Positions 42,605 through 52,640 are shown, counted from the first letter of the stretch. The stretch is DNA of 64,000 nucleotides from Vibrio barjaei (GCF_001639065.2 NZ_LQXO02000022.1:218823-282822); one strand, 5' to 3'. Notes: a model not told the origin generated them from the sequence alone. Numbers and translations are program-made.

Positions 42605-43600
42605 ATGAAACTCAAAACCCTACTAACCGCATGTGCGCTACCTATGTTAGCGGTCTCAATTCATGCAAATGCCGCCAAAACAATGCGTATTGGTATTGGT
42701 GTTCCGGAGTCGCACTTTGAATATGCGGCAATGGAAAAGTTTGAACAATACGTTGAATCGGCAACCAATAACTCGATTGAGGTAACGGTTTATCCGAGCA
42801 ACCAACTTGGCAGCGACCAAGAAGCACTGGAGCAGATCAAATTCAATGCAGTGCAAATGAACCTACCTTCGCCTGCTGTTTTGGGTAATATTGTAAAAGA
42901 TTTCAACATTTTAACGCTCCCTTTTATTTTCCCTACAGAAGAAATTGCTAACCAAGTTGTTGATGGTGAGTGGGGACAAGAACTGTCATCCAAGCTAGAT
43001 AAGGCAGGCTACGTTGGTTTGGGTTACGGGAACTTTGGTTTCCGTCACGTAACCAACAATGTTCGTCCAATCCACACATTAGAGGATTTTAAAGGGCTTA
43101 AACTGAGAACGATGCAAAACAAAGCTCATTTAGATGCGTTCCGAGCATTAGGAGCTAACCCAACGCCAATGGCGTTTTCAGAACTGTTTTCTTCACTGCA
43201 ACAAGGGGTAGTTGATGGTCAAGAAAACCCATATACCAATATCTATTCACAACGTTTATACGAAGTGCAAAAGTATGTTTCTGATACTGGCCACGTCTAC
43301 TCTTGGGTTGTGTTTGTCGTGGGTAAAAAGTTCTATGATGGACTCACTGAGCAAGAACAAACTGCATTACAAGAAGGGGCGAAGATCGCGATCAATCATA
43401 TGCGTTCGGCGGTAAAAGATACCGATGCACAGTCGCTGCAAAATATGATCGATGCTGAGTTGACATATACTCCAATCGATCCAGCAGTTAAAGCCGAAAT
43501 ACTAGAAAAGGTAGCGCCAGTGGTTCAAGAGTATGCGGATAAGATCAACCCTGATCTATATAAAAAGCTAACTCAGCAAGTAGCACAACTACAAAAATAA
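42605..43600 (+). CDS. TRAP transporter substrate-binding protein (DctP family)
   Basis: A 331-residue periplasmic protein with signal peptide (residues 1-23, ANA before AKTMR). The carboxylate-clamping arginine is in FKGLKLRTMQN, and VDGQENPYTNIYS is a DctP hallmark. In this operon the expected ligand is D-galactonate or a related sugar acid. A stem-loop (43614-43634) follows the gene. Confidence 0.9.
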   Translation: MKLKTLLTACALPMLAVSIHANAAKTMRIGIGVPESHFEYAAMEKFEQYVESATNNSIEVTVYPSNQLGSDQEALEQIKFNAVQMNLPSPAVLGNIVKDFNILTLPFIFPTEEIANQVVDGEWGQELSSKLDKAGYVGLGYGNFGFRHVTNNVRPIHTLEDFKGLKLRTMQNKAHLDAFRALGANPTPMAFSELFSSLQQGVVDGQENPYTNIYSQRLYEVQKYVSDTGHVYSWVVFVVGKKFYDGLTEQEQTALQEGAKIAINHMRSAVKDTDAQSLQNMIDAELTYTPIDPAVKAEILEKVAPVVQEYADKINPDLYKKLTQQVAQLQK

Positions 43601-43613
43601 AATCTCTTTATAT

Positions 43614-43634
43614 AGGGCTGTGCAACGCAGCCCT
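43614..43634 (+). other. Stem-loop after the TRAP binding-protein gene
   Basis: AGGGCTG / CAGCCCT with a 7-nt loop in the 57-bp spacer before dctQ, no U-tract. Likely stabilises the binding-protein message. Confidence 0.6.
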
Positions 43635-43657
43635 ACTTTAAAACTATCGGTGTCTAT

Positions 43658-44203
43658 ATGAGTAATAAGAAAACATCTTTCTTAGACAATATAGAAGAAT
43701 ATATTAGTACCTTACTTTTTATTTCTCTTATTGTGCTATGTTTCCTACAGATTTTATTTCGCTTTGTTTTTAACTTCTCTTTGTCTTGGACAGAGGAATT
43801 ATCTCGCTATGTATTTATCGCACTAGTTTATTTTGCCGCTAGCTTAGCCGTAGTAAGAGGTGCCCATGTACGTGTCGAGGTTATTGACGGAATAGTGAAA
43901 GGTAGAAACAAAAAAATCCTTGATTCCATTATTGATCTTTCATTTGCAACGTTTATGGCATGGATTGGTTTCTATGGATTGGAAATATCGGTTGATGCGC
44001 TCAATATTGAGCAAACAACACCTGCGCTGGAATGGCATGCAGGATGGGTGTACTCAATTATTCCAGTCTGCTTTTATTTGATTTCTCTACGCCTGATTCA
44101 GCGTGTATATCGCCGGGCAACGGGCAAGTTAGAACATGAGTATGCACTCTCTGAAGCCGAAGAAGCGCTGCATAAAGTACAACAAGAGCGAGGTGATAAA
44201 TAA
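43658..44203 (+). CDS. TRAP transporter small permease (DctQ family)
   Basis: A 181-residue four-helix membrane protein with FNFSLSWTEELSRYVFIAL and a RGAHVRVEV loop, both characteristic of DctQ. The stop overlaps the next ATG by one base (TAATG), coupling it to the large subunit. Confidence 0.9.
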   Translation: MSNKKTSFLDNIEEYISTLLFISLIVLCFLQILFRFVFNFSLSWTEELSRYVFIALVYFAASLAVVRGAHVRVEVIDGIVKGRNKKILDSIIDLSFATFMAWIGFYGLEISVDALNIEQTTPALEWHAGWVYSIIPVCFYLISLRLIQRVYRRATGKLEHEYALSEAEEALHKVQQERGDK

Positions 44204-45483
44204 TGGACGCGTTTCTATTAACTATGCTGGTGTTTGTCATCCTGTTGTTTATCGGGATGCCAATTGCGATCAGTATTGGTATGTGTACCGCTTTTGCTTT
44301 GGTTATCGCAGATATCCCGATGTCATTTATTGCACAGACTGCTTTTACCTCATTAGATTCCTTTACTTATCTCGCGATACCGATGTTTATTTTAGCTGGT
44401 TTCGTGATGGAGAAAGGGGGCTTGTCGGCTAGGATAGTCAACTTTGCCTCTAGCTTAGTTGGTAGAGCATCTGGCGGCCTTGGTATTGTAACTGTTGTTG
44501 CGTGTATGTTCTTTGCGGCAATTTCTGGTTCTTCGCCAGCTACCGTGGCGGCAATTGGTTCAATGATGGTGCCTTCCATGATTGAAAAGGGTTACAACCG
44601 TCACTTTGCCGGCGCATTGACCGCATCAGCGGGCTCATTGGGCATTCTAATACCGCCATCTATTCCGATGATCATTTATGCGGTGACGGCTGAGATCTCG
44701 ATTGGTGATATGTTCCTAGCAGGCTTTGTACCAGGTGGTATGATTGGCTTAGGCTTGATCCTTGCGGTTTACATAATAGCGAAAAAGCGTGGTTATAAAG
44801 GTCAGGACGAAGGCTTTAATCTAGAGCGAGTCAAGACTACCTTTTGGGAAGCTAAATGGGCACTATTGACACCAATCATTATTCTTGGTGGTATCTACTC
44901 AGGGATATTCACTGCAACAGAAGCCGCGTGTATCACTGTTATTTATACTCTTGTAGTTAGTTTCTTTATACATAAGGAAATGACCTACGCTGATTTAATA
45001 CCTACTATTTCTCGCGCAGCGTTAACTACAGGTTGTGTCATTATTATTCTAGGTTTCGCTACAGCATTTGCACGTTATCTTACTATTAGTATGATTCCGC
45101 AAATGATAGGTGAAGCAATTCTACAGATTACTGATAACCCAACAATTATTTTATTGATCTTTGTTGCGCTTATTATGTTTACAGGTTTGTTTATTGAGAC
45201 CGCGGCACAGATATTAATCTATACACCATTATTTTTGCCGATATTGGTTCAGCTCGGCATTAGCCCATTCCACTTTGGTATTATTTTGATTGTCGGCACT
45301 GAGCTTGCACTTATTACTCCTCCTGTTGGTGTTAACTTATTTGTTGCTAAAGGTATTACTGGCTCCTCTATGGTTCAGTTAACCCGCGCCGTTATTCCAT
45401 TCCTGATCAGTATGCTTCTGGTTCAGATCGCGTTGGTATTTATGCCTGGTGTTATTACTTTCCTCCCAGATTTATTTAAGTAA
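44203..45483 (+). CDS. TRAP transporter large permease (DctM family)
   Basis: A 426-residue polytopic ion-transporter subunit with about twelve helices. Family motifs include AIPMFILAGFVMEKGGLSARIV, ISGSSPATVAAIGSMMVPSMI and LIPPSIPMIIYAV. It drives Na+- or H+-coupled uptake together with the P and Q subunits. Confidence 0.92.
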   Translation: MDAFLLTMLVFVILLFIGMPIAISIGMCTAFALVIADIPMSFIAQTAFTSLDSFTYLAIPMFILAGFVMEKGGLSARIVNFASSLVGRASGGLGIVTVVACMFFAAISGSSPATVAAIGSMMVPSMIEKGYNRHFAGALTASAGSLGILIPPSIPMIIYAVTAEISIGDMFLAGFVPGGMIGLGLILAVYIIAKKRGYKGQDEGFNLERVKTTFWEAKWALLTPIIILGGIYSGIFTATEAACITVIYTLVVSFFIHKEMTYADLIPTISRAALTTGCVIIILGFATAFARYLTISMIPQMIGEAILQITDNPTIILLIFVALIMFTGLFIETAAQILIYTPLFLPILVQLGISPFHFGIILIVGTELALITPPVGVNLFVAKGITGSSMVQLTRAVIPFLISMLLVQIALVFMPGVITFLPDLFK

Positions 45484-45491
45484 GGTGAATT

Positions 45492-46652
45492 ATGAAGATT
45501 ATTGGTTATGAAACATTTATCGTCGCGCCTCGATGGGGCTTTCTAAAGATCATTACAGACGAAGGTATTGTTGGTTGGGGGGAACCTTGTTTGGAAGGTC
45601 GAACACATACAGTGCACACTTGTGTCGATGAGATGATGGAATATCTTATTGGTAAAGACCCCTTTGATATGGAGTTGCATTGGAACTACTTACATCGCTC
45701 GACATTCTATCGAGGTGGTCCAGTGATGATGTCTGCGTTGTCAGGTATTGATCAAGCGCTGTGGGATATTAAAGGCAAAGCCTTGGGTGTACCTGTCTAT
45801 GAACTGACGGGAGGTAAGTGTCGCGACAAGATTAAAACATACTCTTGGATTGGCGGAGATCGCCCTGACGATGTGGTCAATATGGCGAAAGATCGCGCTG
45901 AACAAGGTTTTACGGCTATCAAGATGAATGGTACCGATGAGCTTAACTTTATCGACAACTACAGCAAAGTTGATGCGCTACTCGAACGTGTTCAGAGCCT
46001 GCGTGATGCGATGGGCAAAGATTTTGGTATCGGTATCGATTTCCATGGCCGAGTGCATAAGCCAATGGCGAAAATCTTAATGCGTGAGCTTGAGCCGATG
46101 AAACCTATGTTTGTTGAAGAGCCTGTCCTACCTGAGCACTTTAGTGAATCAATTCATGAGATTGCCCAATATGGTGCAATCCCAATCGCAACAGGTGAGC
46201 GTTTGCATTCTCGTTGGGAGTTTAAGGAGTTACTCAAACATGGTGGTGTAGATATTATTCAGCCAGATGTGTGTCATTGTGGCGGCATTACTGAATTGAA
46301 GAAGATTGCCTCAATGGCAGAAGCATACGATGTGGCATTAGCGCCGCATTGTCCGTTAGGGGCGATCGCGTTAGCTTCGTCAGTGCATATCGATACCACC
46401 TGTCAAAACGCCATTATTCAAGAGCAGAGCGTGGGTATTCATTATAACCAGGGCAATGATGTGCTTGATTACATCAAGAACAAAGACGTGTTCCAGTTTG
46501 ATAACGGTTATTGCCTCAATCTTGAAGGCGACGGTTTGGGGATCGAGATTGATGAAGAGTTTATGCGTGAACAAAACCAAAAAGCGCAATCCTTACCAGC
46601 GTGGCGCAATCCACACTGGACTAACGAAGATGGTTCATTTGCAGAGTGGTAA
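45492..46652 (+). CDS. dgoD: D-galactonate dehydratase
   Basis: A 386-residue enolase-superfamily enzyme (mandelate racemase group) that converts D-galactonate to 2-keto-3-deoxygalactonate. Metal ligands are seen in IGIDFHGRVHK, FVEEPVLP and ATGERLHSRW; the general-base histidine region is LAPHCPLGAIAL. The length matches E. coli DgoD. Three bases separate its stop from the next gene. Confidence 0.93.
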   Translation: MKIIGYETFIVAPRWGFLKIITDEGIVGWGEPCLEGRTHTVHTCVDEMMEYLIGKDPFDMELHWNYLHRSTFYRGGPVMMSALSGIDQALWDIKGKALGVPVYELTGGKCRDKIKTYSWIGGDRPDDVVNMAKDRAEQGFTAIKMNGTDELNFIDNYSKVDALLERVQSLRDAMGKDFGIGIDFHGRVHKPMAKILMRELEPMKPMFVEEPVLPEHFSESIHEIAQYGAIPIATGERLHSRWEFKELLKHGGVDIIQPDVCHCGGITELKKIASMAEAYDVALAPHCPLGAIALASSVHIDTTCQNAIIQEQSVGIHYNQGNDVLDYIKNKDVFQFDNGYCLNLEGDGLGIEIDEEFMREQNQKAQSLPAWRNPHWTNEDGSFAEW

Positions 46653-46655
46653 ACT

Positions 46656-48344
46656 ATGACCTGTAATTCTTGTAAAGGGTGTGGAACAGCACACCATAAT
46701 CGAATCTTACAGGGTGATGACGGTGCGCTTAAACGCGCACTCTACAAGTCGATGGATCACTCTGATGAAGATTTAAGACAGCCGATCATCGCGGTTGTGA
46801 ACAGTTATACCAATGCAACCGCTGGGCACGCCAACCTTGATGTGATTGGACAGCAAGTGATTAAGGGCATAGAAGAGGCTGGTGGTACAGCGATGACGTT
46901 TGGCACCATTGCGCCGTGTGATGGTATTGCAGAAGGTCACCTAGGGATGCGTTATATCCTAGCCGCGAGAGAGATCATTGCTGCCTCTATTGAAGTGATG
47001 GTCAGAGCACACCGCTTCGATGCTATGGTACTGCTTGGCTCGTGCGACAAAATTGTGCCAGGGATGCTAATGGCTGCGGCTCGGCTCGATATCCCAGCCA
47101 TTTTGGTCAATGCAGGGCCAATGTATCCTGCGGAGTATAAAGGCAAGCATTGGGACGGCAACATTGTCACGGAAGCCATCGGATGGAAGGCCAAAGGTGA
47201 AATTGACGAGGAGGAGTTTCGTAAGATTGAAGACCTCGCAGAACCAACAATCGGTTCATGTACCATGTTTGGTACAGCCAATACTATGTGTTGTCTTGCG
47301 GAGTCTTTAGGTATGTCGCTACCCGGCAGTGCGACGATTCCCGCTATTGACCCCGAACGTTTACAAGTGGCTTATCAAAGTGGTCAGCAAATCATGACTT
47401 TGGTGGAAAATGATGTCACCGCTAGGCAGATCATTACCAAGCAATCGATTGATAATGCAATCTGCACCTTGCTTGCAACGGGTGGTTCAACCAATGCCAT
47501 TATCCACCTACAAGCGATTCACTATGAAGCGGGGCTTGGACCTTTGCCGTTAGATAGGTTTGCTCAACTGAGTGACAAGGTGCCACTACTTGCTTCTATT
47601 TATCCTGCGTCAGAGTATGACATGATTGATTTCCATCTCGCTGGTGGCGTTGCTGCGGTGGAGCGAGAGATGTGCACGTTACTTGACCTCGACACACTCA
47701 CTGTAGTAGGGCGAAAAGGTGATGTATTGGAGCAGATCCCAACCACCACCAACCGCAATATCATCAAGCGTTTAGATGAGCCATTTATGCACCAGTCCGG
47801 TGTCGGGGTTATGCGCGGTAATGTGGCGCACGAGGGCTCAGTGATTAAGCCTGCGGCAGTGCCTAAGCATATGTTTCAGTTTAGCGGTAAAGCGGTGGTT
47901 TTTGACTCTGAGCAAGCGGCTATTGATGCGATCGTTGCCAATCAGATCGTATCTGGTTCTGTGATTGTGATTCGCTATGAAGGGCCGAAAGGTGGAGCAG
48001 GATTACCTGAGATGTACAAACCAATGAAACTACTCGAAGGGATGGGTCTCTCTGAGTCTTGCGCTCTGATCACAGATGGAAGATTCTCTGGATCCAATCG
48101 CGGTTTGTTTGTTGGCCATATCTCACCAGAAGCATACGAAGGCGGTGTGATTGGGCTGATTGAAAATGGCGACCAAGTCTCGCTTAATATTAGTGCTCGC
48201 ACTATTACGCTTGATGTCGCAGAGGAAGAGATTAACAAGCGTCGTCAGCAATGGGAGCCGGTAGAAAAAACTATGCCAAATGGGATTCTTGGTCTCTATC
48301 GTGACCGTGTTTCATCTGCGGCAACGGGGGCACTACTACGATGA
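46656..48344 (+). CDS. IlvD/Edd-family sugar-acid dehydratase
   Basis: A 562-residue Fe-S dehydratase. Cluster cysteines are seen in [14 protein letters not shown] (Cys130) and [14 protein letters not shown] (Cys202). The first ligand position of [2Fe-2S] sugar-acid dehydratases is GHANL here, as in the [4Fe-4S] IlvD type. An odd N-terminal CNSCKGCG (CxxCxxC) precedes the fold. As the operon already has DgoD, this enzyme probably dehydrates a second aldonate. It overlaps the aldolase gene by 4 bp. Substrate not assignable; branched-chain biosynthesis is unlikely given the context. Confidence 0.82.
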   Translation: MTCNSCKGCGTAHHNRILQGDDGALKRALYKSMDHSDEDLRQPIIAVVNSYTNATAGHANLDVIGQQVIKGIEEAGGTAMTFGTIAPCDGIAEGHLGMRYILAAREIIAASIEVMVRAHRFDAMVLLGSCDKIVPGMLMAAARLDIPAILVNAGPMYPAEYKGKHWDGNIVTEAIGWKAKGEIDEEEFRKIEDLAEPTIGSCTMFGTANTMCCLAESLGMSLPGSATIPAIDPERLQVAYQSGQQIMTLVENDVTARQIITKQSIDNAICTLLATGGSTNAIIHLQAIHYEAGLGPLPLDRFAQLSDKVPLLASIYPASEYDMIDFHLAGGVAAVEREMCTLLDLDTLTVVGRKGDVLEQIPTTTNRNIIKRLDEPFMHQSGVGVMRGNVAHEGSVIKPAAVPKHMFQFSGKAVVFDSEQAAIDAIVANQIVSGSVIVIRYEGPKGGAGLPEMYKPMKLLEGMGLSESCALITDGRFSGSNRGLFVGHISPEAYEGGVIGLIENGDQVSLNISARTITLDVAEEEINKRRQQWEPVEKTMPNGILGLYRDRVSSAATGALLR

Positions 48345-49246
48345 TCAAACCACAAGATATTTATGGTGTTAACCCGATAGTCGCGATGCCATTTGATGAT
48401 AATGGTGATGTTGATATGCCAAGTTTTAGGCAACTAGTCGTGCACTTACTGTCGAGTGGCTGCCATGGAGTGACGTTGTTTGGCATTGCTAGTGAGTTTT
48501 ACAAACTTAGTGACGTTGAGAAAGATGAACTCGCCGAGTGTTTTTGCCAATTGACCAACAGTAGTTCTGTGTTTAGCTCTATTTCGGTTACCGAGCATTC
48601 AACTGAGCTTGCAGTGAAACGTGCGCAACGATATCAACAATTGGGTGCGCAAAGCCTCATGTTGCTTCCACCGCATTTCCTGAAACCAGATAACGACAAA
48701 ATTATTGCTCATGTTAAGGCGGTATTGCGTGCGGTTTCTATTCCAGTATTGATTCAATATGCGCCATCGGAAACTGGTGTACCAATTGAGCCGCAAGTAA
48801 TGAAGGAGATTACAGACGAGTATGACAATGCGGTTTTTAAGATCGAATGTAATCCTCCAATGGACTATACGTCGCATTTGCTAGCGCTAAAGCCTGATGC
48901 CGTGGTGATGAATGGCTATGCCGGACTTTACATGTTGGATATGCTCTCTATTGGGGGGAAAGGTGTAATGCCAGGCTGCTCTTTCAATGAAGTCTACATT
49001 GCTATTTACGATCTGTGGCAATCAGGTCAGCAACAGAAGGCTAAGCAGCTGCATAGTAAACTACTTGAGTATATCTCTAAATGGATGACTCATTGTGAAT
49101 ACATCATTGAAGTTGAGAAAGTGATACTGCAAAAACGCGGGTTAATTGAGTCGAGTTATTGTCGTAAACCAAACTATGGGTTGTCGCCGAGTGACCATCA
49201 AGATATTGACGCGTTTATATTGGAGTTTCGAGACTATTTTAGTTGA
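48341..49246 (+). CDS. DapA-superfamily aldolase (2-keto-3-deoxy sugar acid aldolase type)
   Basis: A 301-residue class I lyase. The Schiff-base lysine is in [10 protein letters not shown] and the GxxG(E/x) substrate-carboxylate loop is represented by [18 protein letters not shown] sequence ([14 protein letters not shown]). It is coupled to the IlvD/Edd dehydratase (ATGA overlap), so together they would turn an aldonate into pyruvate plus an aldehyde without phosphorylation. A role in lysine biosynthesis is unlikely. Confidence 0.84.
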   Translation: MIKPQDIYGVNPIVAMPFDDNGDVDMPSFRQLVVHLLSSGCHGVTLFGIASEFYKLSDVEKDELAECFCQLTNSSSVFSSISVTEHSTELAVKRAQRYQQLGAQSLMLLPPHFLKPDNDKIIAHVKAVLRAVSIPVLIQYAPSETGVPIEPQVMKEITDEYDNAVFKIECNPPMDYTSHLLALKPDAVVMNGYAGLYMLDMLSIGGKGVMPGCSFNEVYIAIYDLWQSGQQQKAKQLHSKLLEYISKWMTHCEYIIEVEKVILQKRGLIESSYCRKPNYGLSPSDHQDIDAFILEFRDYFS

Positions 49247-49264
49247 GCGTTACAGTTGCCATAG

Positions 49265-49405
49265 TTAAAGCACAATGATGCGGTTTACTTGAGGTGAACG
49301 ATGTTGTGCATACTTGGTTACCAACTTTGCTTTTTCTTCGCTACGCAGATTAGGTATGTAGATAAGTTGCTTGTCATTTAAGAAGAACAAACGCGCGAGC
49401 TTGCA
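49265..49405 (-). pseudogene. Possible relic of the 3' end of a gene
   Basis: The minus strand encodes about 46 codons (CKLARLFFLNDKQLIYIPN then LRSEEKAKLVTKYAQHRSP) between an in-frame TAG and TAA. The stretch looks protein-like but has no start or partner sequence, and I do not recognise the family. It could also be chance. Confidence 0.3.
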
Positions 49406-49407
49406 CT

Positions 49408-49425
49408 AGGGCACTTTAGTGCCCT
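49408..49425. terminator. Stem-loop in the gap after the galactonate operon
   Basis: AGGGCAC / GTGCCCT with a TTTA loop, 160 bp after the operon. The rest of the 457-bp gap (49247-49703) shows only the possible gene relic and the TetR promoter region. Confidence 0.45.
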
Positions 49426-49703
49426 ATCTGTTCATCTATGGATAAAAGTCTGCATTTGAACTTTCTAATCTCGTAAATCTTGATCAACTACAGATAATGG
49501 AAAGCGCTACGGTTGAGTCGTTCAGAGCTAGCGCTAACGGTTAGAGTTGGCTCACAGCATCTTTACTTACAAGCCGATACTTGTTCTAATTCCAAATCCT
49601 TTTTTTGCCATATCAGAGAACTGTCAATTTTTAAGTACTAGAACGTATTAGTGGCTTTTATCTGTTATCATCATGAGATAGCAGTAACAAAAAAGTATTC
49701 TAT

Positions 49704-50174
49704 ATGGCCAAGATATCCGCTGAAGAAAAAGCAAAAAAGAAACAAAGCATGGATGATAAGATTTTCTCAATCTTTATTAATGAAGGCTGGGGAGCAGTCA
49801 CTTATGATCGATTAGCAAAAGAGTTTAATGTGCGAAAGAGTAGCATCCAAGCCTACTACCCAAGCAACATTATGTTCGCTACGGCTCTCCAAGGAAAAGT
49901 GTTCCCATTAGTTATCCCTCTTTTAGATTTTTCTACAAAGCAAGGGTTCATCGATTCATGGTTAATAGCTTATAAAGATGAAGAACAGCATTTATTCAAA
50001 GAAGTTGTGGAGATGCTATTCGACAATATCATGAAAGATGGGACAAGCCCTCACTCTAGAGGTTCAGTACTTCGACTACAGCAAATACTCGCACAAAATA
50101 TCGGTGAAGATGATGCAAAGATGGCAATAAAAATAGTCTTTGGTGAAATAATTTACATAAAAATGCAGATATAA
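49704..50174 (+). CDS. TetR-like transcriptional regulator
   Basis: A 156-residue protein, short for TetR. The N-terminal HTH (IFINEGWGAVTYDRLAKEFN then VRKSSIQAYYPSN) is clear; the remaining helices form a reduced ligand domain. No strong Shine-Dalgarno sequence precedes the ATG. The downstream gap to the secreted protein has two identical operator-like boxes, and a degenerate one lies before this gene, so it may control both genes. Confidence 0.75.
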   Translation: MAKISAEEKAKKKQSMDDKIFSIFINEGWGAVTYDRLAKEFNVRKSSIQAYYPSNIMFATALQGKVFPLVIPLLDFSTKQGFIDSWLIAYKDEEQHLFKEVVEMLFDNIMKDGTSPHSRGSVLRLQQILAQNIGEDDAKMAIKIVFGEIIYIKMQI

Positions 50175-50234
50175 AACAAAACGTTAAGAATAAAAGCACA
50201 TGTTCACTGATTATTTTTATAAAAAAAACGCTTG

Positions 50235-50250
50235 TAATGCGTACTGGTAC
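50235..50250. promoter_or_regulatory. TetR-type operator, copy 1
   Basis: TAATGCGTACTGGTAC, with inner palindrome GTACTGGTAC (one mismatch), repeated 77 bp downstream as TAATGCGTACTAGTAC. Confidence 0.6.
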
Positions 50251-50311
50251 CAATTAAGATTGGCCTCATCAATACGGAGCAGGCATGTCCTTCTTCGTTT
50301 TTTTTAAAATC

Positions 50312-50327
50312 TAATGCGTACTAGTAC
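50312..50327. promoter_or_regulatory. TetR-type operator, copy 2
   Basis: TAATGCGTACTAGTAC, containing the perfect palindrome CGTACTAGTACG, 17 bp before the start of the secreted protein. The spacing and sequence match copy 1. Confidence 0.65.
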
Positions 50328-50343
50328 GTTCATGGGTGTGTGT

Positions 50344-51321
50344 ATGAAACAAGTAATTCTAACTTCAGTATTCATGGTAGCGACTTCTTTCGGTACAAGT
50401 GCTACTGAATTAACAAAAGAAAAAGGTACTGAGCTATGTCCTGTTGCTACATACGCTTCAGGAGGCATCTGCTTGATGGAAGAGGGCGGTTCTACATATG
50501 TCTACACTAAAGACATTGAACCAATCATCGTTCCTGAACCAGTAGTTCCTCCTCGTGAACCAAAGCTAACTGATGAGCAGAAGTTCAAGGTACTGGCTGT
50601 TGCTTATATTGCTAAAAATAATGGCGATACCGGTACTGACCCAATTGAGGAACCAATTGTAGTTAATCCTCTTCCACCTGAAGATGTAATAATCGAACCT
50701 ATTGATGTGGTAATTACTCCAATTGACCCTGGTTTCCGTGTAGACCCAATTGAAGTTGTGCCTGGTGAGCCAGTGGATGAGCCGATCAAGGTTAACCCAA
50801 TCAAAGATGAGCATGACTTGGATATGAGTTGGAAGAGTCCTATTAAGATCTTAGACCCTCGTGACCAAGCAGGCTGGAACAAACTGTATGCCTTGGCTCA
50901 GAATGATGAGACTCGTTCTTCTATCCAGACAATGATGCAATACATGGAGCGTTGGGCTACCTGTAATGATTGTACCGAGACTACTCCAGAAGAGTTTGAT
51001 AAAGCTGTAAAAGATTTGTTCACTAACATTGATGCTCTTCAACCTGTCCAAAAAGTACTGGCTATGGCAGCAATTAACAACATCAGTGTTAACCATACTG
51101 ACTATGTTTCACTTCTTGACCAGTTAGTTAATGGTTTCGGTAAAGGGACTCCTGAACAGAAGACTATGTACAACAAGTTCCAATCTCTACGTGATAGTAA
51201 AGGTATCCGTGACGCTGCACGGAACAATGCCGATGGTTCTCGTAGTGACATTCGCCAAGAGCGTCGAACTAAGAATGGTTGGACTCGTGAGAAAGCTAAA
51301 GCAGCTTACGCATCACGCTAA
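50344..51321 (+). CDS. Secreted or periplasmic proline-rich protein of unknown function
   Basis: A 325-residue protein with a signal peptide (residues 1-20, ATSFGTSA before TELTKEKG). Residues ~55-160 are rich in Pro, Val, Ile and acidic residues (EPIIVPEPVVPPREPK, EPIDVVITPIDPGFRVDPIE), a rod-like extended segment. The C-terminal half is helical with a CNDC pair and a basic end (RSDIRQERRTKNGWTREKAK). I recognise no family. ATG 50344 is preferred; the in-frame start at 50314 lies inside an operator. It has its own terminator and a likely TetR regulator upstream. Confidence 0.72.
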   Translation: MKQVILTSVFMVATSFGTSATELTKEKGTELCPVATYASGGICLMEEGGSTYVYTKDIEPIIVPEPVVPPREPKLTDEQKFKVLAVAYIAKNNGDTGTDPIEEPIVVNPLPPEDVIIEPIDVVITPIDPGFRVDPIEVVPGEPVDEPIKVNPIKDEHDLDMSWKSPIKILDPRDQAGWNKLYALAQNDETRSSIQTMMQYMERWATCNDCTETTPEEFDKAVKDLFTNIDALQPVQKVLAMAAINNISVNHTDYVSLLDQLVNGFGKGTPEQKTMYNKFQSLRDSKGIRDAARNNADGSRSDIRQERRTKNGWTREKAKAAYASR

Positions 51322-51365
51322 TAACTAAATTTGAATGACCATATCTAATACAATTAATTACAAAC

Positions 51366-51394
51366 AAAAAGAGCCTCACTGTGAGGCTCTTTTT
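51366..51394. terminator. Bidirectional terminator
   Basis: Stem AAAAAGAGCCTCA / TGAGGCTCTTTTT around a short loop, between the secreted-protein gene and the converging LysR gene. Confidence 0.88.
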
Positions 51395-51558
51395 GATTTA
51401 TGATACTTCCTGTATCCGTAGACAATTCCTATCTGCAGTATCTTTACAGATATCCAGATCATCAAAATCTCCAGTAACGATGTATCAAAGTAAATCTAGC
51501 AGGAACAGTCCGCAGACTCAATATATCTTGCATAGCTGTGACTTGTTAACTGGTTGAC

Positions 51559-52431
51559 TTACTGATTTTGTAGCAACCAAGTCTGAATCGCCCGATGCAC
51601 TTCACCATCTAAGTGATCAGCACGCCAAAATACTTGCGGCTGACAGTGCTTTTGTGGTGAGTCGAACACCTCTAGCGCAATAAGCTGACCGTCATCAATA
51701 TCTTCATGCATCACGTTCAATCCCAATGGCATATAAGCCCAACAATAAGACGATTTGACCATAATGATCGCCGAGTTATAGCTGGAGCAGTGACAGACTT
51801 TAACTGCGGTGGCATTACGACCCGAGTCTCGGCTGGTTTCGACAATGACTTGGCGATGCATTTTCAGATCTTGCAGGGTGACTTGCTCCAAGGCACTCAG
51901 TGGATGCTCAGGGCTGGCTAGGTAGGCGTAAGGCACGCTCGGCATGGTGTGGCTAATTAACTCTGGTAAAGCTGACATGCTGCCGAGTGAAAATCCAATA
52001 TCGGCTTCGCTAGTTAACACCCATTGGGTGACTTCTTTAGCTGTCCCTTCCAAAATATCCAGTTGCAGTTCGGGATACTGTTTTTTCAGATGCTGAATTA
52101 ACTGAAATTGCCTTGGCATATCGTAAAACGGGTCGATGGCGATGCGATATCTGCTCTCAAGTTGGGGGCCATAACTATCGGCAATGCGATGGAAATTTTC
52201 CGCTCGGCATAGTATCAACCTCGCCTCAGATAACAGAGACTCGCCTACCGATGTTAGTGTGACACTTCGCGCGCCCCGCTTAAACAGCACCTTGCCACAA
52301 TCGGTTTCAAGGTTACTAATTGCCAGACTTACCGACGATTGCGCCACCCCCAGCTTTCGCGCTGCGGCAGAAAACGAACCTGTAGTGGCTACTTTCTCGA
52401 ATATCTCTAATTGGCGAAAATTCAACTGCAT
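51559..52431 (-). CDS. LysR-family transcriptional regulator
   Basis: A 290-residue LysR-type regulator with N-terminal HTH (residues 1-60, FSAAARKLGVAQSSVSLAIS) and effector domain. It is divergent from the DUF1989 gene across about 209 bp and probably controls it. Confidence 0.88.
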   Translation of the reverse strand: MQLNFRQLEIFEKVATTGSFSAAARKLGVAQSSVSLAISNLETDCGKVLFKRGARSVTLTSVGESLLSEARLILCRAENFHRIADSYGPQLESRYRIAIDPFYDMPRQFQLIQHLKKQYPELQLDILEGTAKEVTQWVLTSEADIGFSLGSMSALPELISHTMPSVPYAYLASPEHPLSALEQVTLQDLKMHRQVIVETSRDSGRNATAVKVCHCSSYNSAIIMVKSSYCWAYMPLGLNVMHEDIDDGQLIALEVFDSPQKHCQPQVFWRADHLDGEVHRAIQTWLLQNQ

Positions 52432-52640
52432 AGATATAGGTAATCCCGATGGCTAGCTAATTATAAGTATCGAATACTAGCATGTATATTTCAACTAAAC
52501 CAAAACGGAGTGACAAGGCTGACACCAAGAGAACCCAGTGTACACCGTTCTAGTTTTAGTCTTGCTGACGCTAGTACAAAGTTACTAAAGAACTTACTTA
52601 GGTTCAGCAATAACACAATCCATCACTTAAGGAGTTCGTT

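Noticed and set aside
50604..50882. 92-codon Ser/Gly/Ile-rich minus-strand ORF
   Set aside because: Antisense of the Pro/Val-rich rod segment; its repeated SIGS-type composition is an artefact of that coding sequence.
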